Below, one piece after another: positions 60,850-64,000 of a stretch of DNA of 64,000 bases. The stretch covers positions 1,612,001 to 1,676,000 of the forward strand of contig NZ_JBDFMD010000001.1 in assembly GCF_047238105.1 (NCBI RefSeq). The letters run 5' to 3'. A program made the translations under genes and the position numbers. The notes under the pieces were generated by a model that was given only the letters and a program-made list of their open reading frames with translations, was not told the DNA's origin and searched no databases. The stretch is from Paenibacillus_D sp047238105 (GTDB lineage: Bacteria > Bacillota > Bacilli > Paenibacillales > Paenibacillaceae). Each line of letters opens with the position of its first letter. Position 1 is the stretch's first letter.

Positions 60850-62193
60850 TCATCGCAGCTGTCCCTCGGACGATTGCGTTCCAGATTGAAGCTTCGTCTC
60901 GAGCAACCGCTTCAACCGCTCTCTGACGCTCTGGGCCGGTATCCCGGACACAATCGGCGCGAGAAAGCCCTGGACTACGAGACGTTCCGCTTCCTCCCTC
61001 TGAATGCCGCGTGACATCAAGTAATAGATCTGCTCCGGACTAACCTTGCCTACGCTCGCAGCATGACCCGCCGTTACGTCGTCCTCGTCAATCAGCAGAA
61101 TCGGGTTGGCGTCGCCGCGCGCTTTCGGACTGAGCATCAGTACCTTCTCCGTCTGCTCTCCGTTCGCCTTCGACGCCCCCTTCTCAATCTTCGTAACGCC
61201 ATTTATAATTGCCGTGCCCCGCTCCTTCATGACCGCCCGCGTCACCATCTGGCTGTCGGTGCGCTTGCCGAAGTGAACCGCTTGTGTCGTCAGACTCAAC
61301 TGCTGCGATCCCGCTCCGATACTGATCACCTTCGCATCGGACGTTGATCCGCTGCCGTGGAGACTTGATCGTGTGTCGGAGAATACATTGCCGTCGCTCA
61401 GGTCGCCGATGATCCACTCGATTCGGCCACCCTGTTCCACAATCGCCCGACGCAACGTCAAATCGACGACATTGTCGGCCAAATGATGAATGGATGCGAA
61501 CTGCACCCGAGCCCCGGGTTTCACAATAACCTCCACAATCGATTGATGGACAGCTGGCGGCAGTCCGTCGCCTGGCTCAGACACGACATGATCGATGTAG
61601 GTGATCCTGCTATGGGAGTCGGCCACGATCAAGATGTGTGGCGCGAATGCAGCCTCCGCATCATCACTGAACAGCAGTGCCTGAATCGGCAGCTCAAGCT
61701 CCACATGCTTCGGCACGTAGACGAAGATTCCGCCGTTCCACCACGCTGCGTGCAGTGCCGTCAGCTTGTTCTCCTCCCAATTGACGGCGCTGAACAGATG
61801 CGTCTTGAGCACTTCCGTATGCTCGCGCGCCGCAGTCTCCAGATCGGTGAGGATGACTCCTTTGCTCTTCAACTCCACGGAAAGCCGCTTCAGCACCACG
61901 CTGGAATTGCGCTGCACGATCAAACCGGACGCACTATCCTCCGGCGCCAGGCCCCGAATCGAACCGGGAAGCTCCTCGCTGTCGCACATCTCGTCAGCCG
62001 GCAGATAGCGACCGCGCGCATCCAGCGCCCAGCGGTCGAGCCGTATTTTGTCCGGCTTCGGCCACTCCAGTCCTTCCGCAGCCTGCGCCGCATTTCCGCG
62101 CAGCCGCGTCAACCATTCGGGCTCGCCCTTGGATCTCGAGAGCGCCTCTGCCGCAGCGCTCTGAACAGATTTCGATACCGGTTTGTTCATCAT
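60850..62193 (-). CDS. sufD: Fe-S cluster assembly protein SufD
   Basis: About 447 residues from ATG 62193 (AAGAGGAG nine bases upstream); earlier in-frame starts at 62220 (GTG, overlapping the sufC stop) and 62214 are also possible. It shows SufD features: FVYVPKHVELELPIQALL, the conserved DEDDVTAGHAASVGKVSPEQIYYLMSRGIQREEA near the C-terminus with the key His in AGHAASVG. It is much higher in GC than sufB. It makes the heterodimer scaffold with SufB. Confidence 0.87.
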   Translation of the reverse strand: MMNKPVSKSVQSAAAEALSRSKGEPEWLTRLRGNAAQAAEGLEWPKPDKIRLDRWALDARGRYLPADEMCDSEELPGSIRGLAPEDSASGLIVQRNSSVVLKRLSVELKSKGVILTDLETAAREHTEVLKTHLFSAVNWEENKLTALHAAWWNGGIFVYVPKHVELELPIQALLFSDDAEAAFAPHILIVADSHSRITYIDHVVSEPGDGLPPAVHQSIVEVIVKPGARVQFASIHHLADNVVDLTLRRAIVEQGGRIEWIIGDLSDGNVFSDTRSSLHGSGSTSDAKVISIGAGSQQLSLTTQAVHFGKRTDSQMVTRAVMKERGTAIINGVTKIEKGASKANGEQTEKVLMLSPKARGDANPILLIDEDDVTAGHAASVGKVSPEQIYYLMSRGIQREEAERLVVQGFLAPIVSGIPAQSVRERLKRLLETKLQSGTQSSEGQLR

Positions 62194-62216
62194 ATTCCGT
62201 CGCTCCTCTTCCATGC

Positions 62217-62996
62217 TCACAGCCGACCGACCGTTTCATCGACGATCCCGAGCTCTTCTTTGATCCATTCATATCCTTCATTCTCCAGACGCAACGCCAG
62301 TTCAGCTCCGCCCGACTTAACGATGCGGCCCTGCATCATCACATGCACATAATCGGGCGTAATATAGTCGAGCAGACGCTGATAATGCGTGATGATCAGA
62401 AAACCGCGGTCCTCGGCGCACATCGCGTTGATGCCTGCCGCTACAACCTTCAGGGCGTCAATGTCGAGCCCCGAATCAACCTCGTCGAGAATGGCGATCT
62501 TCGGTTCCAACAGCTTCATTTGTAATATTTCATTGCGCTTCTTCTCCCCGCCGGAGAATCCTTCATTCAAGTAGCGGTGAGCAAACTCCGTGTTCATCTC
62601 CAGCTCTTTCATTGTGCCTTCCATCTGACGGATGAACTTGATCAATGACATTTCATTGCCCTCGCCACGACGTGCGTTAATGGCGCTTCGCAAAAAGTCG
62701 GCATTGGTTACGCCTGCAATCTCGCTCGGATACTGCATCGCGAGGAACAATCCGGCTCGGCTGCGTTCATCCACTTCCATTTCCAACAGATCCTCACCAT
62801 TAAGCAAAGCCTCGCCCTCGATCACCTCATAGTTCGGATGGCCCATCAATGCGGAAGCAAGCGTGCTTTTGCCGGTGCCGTTCGGGCCCATTATGGCGTG
62901 AATCTCCCCGCCCTTGATTGCCAGATCGACACCCTTCAAAATTTCTTTTCCGTTAATAGCGGTCTTCAGACCGCGAACTTCAAATTGTGTAGTCAT
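62217..62996 (-). CDS. sufC: Fe-S assembly ATPase SufC
   Basis: 259 residues from ATG 62996 with GAAGGAG upstream. ABC ATPase motifs: Walker A GPNGTGKSTLA, the signature FSGGEKKRNEILQM typical of SufC, Walker B AILDEVDSGLDIDAL, and H-loop IITHYQRLL. It drives cluster assembly on SufBD. The next upstream gene, the ABC exporter, ends 38 bases before. Confidence 0.92.
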   Translation of the reverse strand: MTTQFEVRGLKTAINGKEILKGVDLAIKGGEIHAIMGPNGTGKSTLASALMGHPNYEVIEGEALLNGEDLLEMEVDERSRAGLFLAMQYPSEIAGVTNADFLRSAINARRGEGNEMSLIKFIRQMEGTMKELEMNTEFAHRYLNEGFSGGEKKRNEILQMKLLEPKIAILDEVDSGLDIDALKVVAAGINAMCAEDRGFLIITHYQRLLDYITPDYVHVMMQGRIVKSGGAELALRLENEGYEWIKEELGIVDETVGRL

Positions 62997-63034
62997 GGTT
63001 CGATAGCTCCTTCTCAATAATAATGTAGAACGCG

Positions 63035-64000
63035 TTAGGAACTTTCCCGTTCGGCAATATGCCAGCTGCGGGCCCGCTCGTACTGACCATATAGCTTGGC
63101 AAACATTCCGTCTGCGACACGAAGCTCCGCCGGAGATCCCATCTCTGCAATCCGCCCGGCCTCAAGCGCGATGACTTGATCCGCCGCCGCAAGCGTAGCC
63201 GGTCTGTGGGCAATGACGATGACCGTTCTGCGGCGGTCGCGCGCGAGCCGCGCAATCGCTTCGCTTACGGCCCGCTCGTTCTCCGGATCAAGCGCGGACG
63301 CCGCTTCATCGATCAGTACGATGCGCGCTTGCTTAAGGAAGGCGCGCGCAATCGATACACGCTGCCGTTCTCCCCCGGAGAGCCGCGATCCCCCTTCCCC
63401 GACACGGGTATTCCACCCCTCGGGCAGCCGTTCGATGACTTCGTCCAAACGGGCAGCGCGTGCGGCTTCGTTAAGCTGCTCAAGCGAAGCGTCCGGGCGC
63501 GCAAGCCGAAGGTTCTCTTCAATGGAGGAATCGAACAGATATACCTCTTGGAACACGATGGCGATATCGTTCAACAAAATCCCGGGATCAAGCTGCCGAA
63601 CGTCTACTCCGCCGACCCGCACGCATCCGGCATCGACATCGAAGAACCGCGCAATGAGCCGTGTGACGGTCGTCTTGCCTGAGCCAGATGGTCCGACCAG
63701 CGCTGTCGTACTGCCTGCCGGACAGCGGAATGTAACGTCGCTCAGCACTGGCGTATCCCCGTAGGAGAACGTCACGCCTTCGAACTCGATCCCCGCATGC
63801 TCCAGTGCGGTCGCCGCATTCGGCAGATGCGGTAGAGTAGGCGTATCCAGTATGGACTGAACGCGGACAGCCGCATTTTCCATGGCGCGCAGCGCGCCGA
63901 TCAGCTCGATCAAATTGCCGAGCGGCTCCAAAAATCGGACCGCAAGCACCAGCAGTACGATCGTATCCGTGAGTGCAAGCGAACCGGACAGAAGCAAGTA
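63035..64000 (-). CDS. ABC exporter, ATPase half and last membrane helices (5' part outside the window)
   Basis: The open frame continues to the window edge (321 residues visible). It starts in the last membrane helix region (LTDTIVLLVLAVRFLEPLGNLIELIGALRAMENA), followed by a nucleotide-binding domain: Walker A GPSGSGKTTV, signature RLSGGERQRVSIAR, Walker B IVLIDEAASALDPENE and H-loop IAHRPA. Being first in an operon with sufCDB and a Fur-type gene, a link to iron is likely; YbtPQ-like siderophore importers have this fold. A cydCD-like or general exporter is also possible. Confidence 0.8.
   Translation of the reverse strand, partial: YLLLSGSLALTDTIVLLVLAVRFLEPLGNLIELIGALRAMENAAVRVQSILDTPTLPHLPNAATALEHAGIEFEGVTFSYGDTPVLSDVTFRCPAGSTTALVGPSGSGKTTVTRLIARFFDVDAGCVRVGGVDVRQLDPGILLNDIAIVFQEVYLFDSSIEENLRLARPDASLEQLNEAARAARLDEVIERLPEGWNTRVGEGGSRLSGGERQRVSIARAFLKQARIVLIDEAASALDPENERAVSEAIARLARDRRRTVIVIAHRPATLAAADQVIALEAGRIAEMGSPAELRVADGMFAKLYGQYERARSWHIAERESS

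Noticed and set aside
59620..62352. Plus-strand open frames of 197 and 289 codons opposite sufB and sufD
   Set aside because: Shadows of the well-conserved suf genes; no ribosome binding site and unusual composition.
63176..63764. Plus-strand open frames opposite the ABC exporter
   Set aside because: Antisense shadows in GC-rich coding sequence.
1..64000. CRISPR array, retron, diversity-generating repeats, IS element with terminal repeats
   Set aside because: No regularly spaced repeats, reverse transcriptase gene or intact transposase was found.

Overview
The window looks like the chromosome of a spore-forming Firmicute of the Paenibacillaceae type. It holds a large secreted GH43 glycosidase with three SLH anchors, a SUF cluster of Firmicute type, two T-box leaders and Gram-positive ribosome binding sites throughout. 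Genus cannot be fixed from the sequence alone. A conjugative element of about 45 kb fills most of it.

Layout. (1) 1-6.3 kb is chromosome: the GH43/SLH protein (cut by the left edge), a 3' remnant of a cytochrome P450, a nucleotidyltransferase, a decayed YhgE/ABC-2-type membrane gene, then the 3' half of a minus-strand tRNA-Leu(CAA) with its terminator. The tRNA loses its identity at the anticodon stem, as expected of an attL. (2) 6.3-15.5 kb: ParA, ParB, a small conserved protein and a 2189-residue ArdC-like/methyltransferase/SNF2-helicase protein. The linker of that gene carries a second, out-of-frame gene resembling TnpV. (3) 15.5-24.8 kb, opposite strand and visibly AT-rich: a defence island with a Gabija-like operon (OLD-family ATPase/TOPRIM nuclease, UvrD-like helicase, plus a membrane protein) and a three-gene ABC-ATPase operon of the ABC-3C type. 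(4) 24.9-30.8 kb: a TOPRIM primase-like protein, an oriT-like cluster of inverted repeats, a ribbon-helix-helix accessory protein, a MobL/MobP-type relaxase, small polyvalent-type proteins (one frameshifted) and the membrane half of the coupling protein. (5) 30.8-32.5 kb: an inserted MFS transporter under a T-box riboswitch. It separates the two halves of the VirD4 coupling protein and is bracketed by two copies of the coupling-ATPase start. (6) 32.5-51 kb: VirD4 ATPase, VirB2-like and VirB6-like proteins, a GNAT cargo gene, PrgI-like protein, then a full Tad/Flp-type set (prepilin peptidase, CpaB/SAF, CpaE-like, CpaF/TadA, TadB, TadC, two TadE-like pseudopilins), RadC, a secreted Trp-rich protein, a split VirB4, a C39 peptidase and a second CpaE-like ATPase. 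(7) 51-64 kb: an XRE-type membrane regulator, alpha/beta hydrolase, ArsR-like regulator, AlkD-like repair protein, SDR, a divergent seryl-tRNA synthetase with T-box, a decayed DUF2268 protease, and a minus-strand ABC exporter-sufC-sufD-sufB-fur(truncated) operon.

How it fits together. ParAB would maintain the element. The RHH protein, relaxase and oriT would start transfer, and the split VirD4 would hand the DNA to a channel of VirB4/VirB6/VirB2/PrgI-like parts. The embedded Tad genes probably supply a pilus or pseudopilus, and the C39 enzyme could open the cell wall. The defence island and the MFS and GNAT genes are cargo. No integrase, no attR and no intact tRNA-Leu are visible, so the right boundary (near 51 kb by gene content) is inferred.

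Most worth a second look: the three-gene Gabija-like operon, the ABC-3C operon, the nested TnpV-like gene, the Tad/type IV hybrid with split VirD4 and VirB4, and the T-box-controlled transporter.
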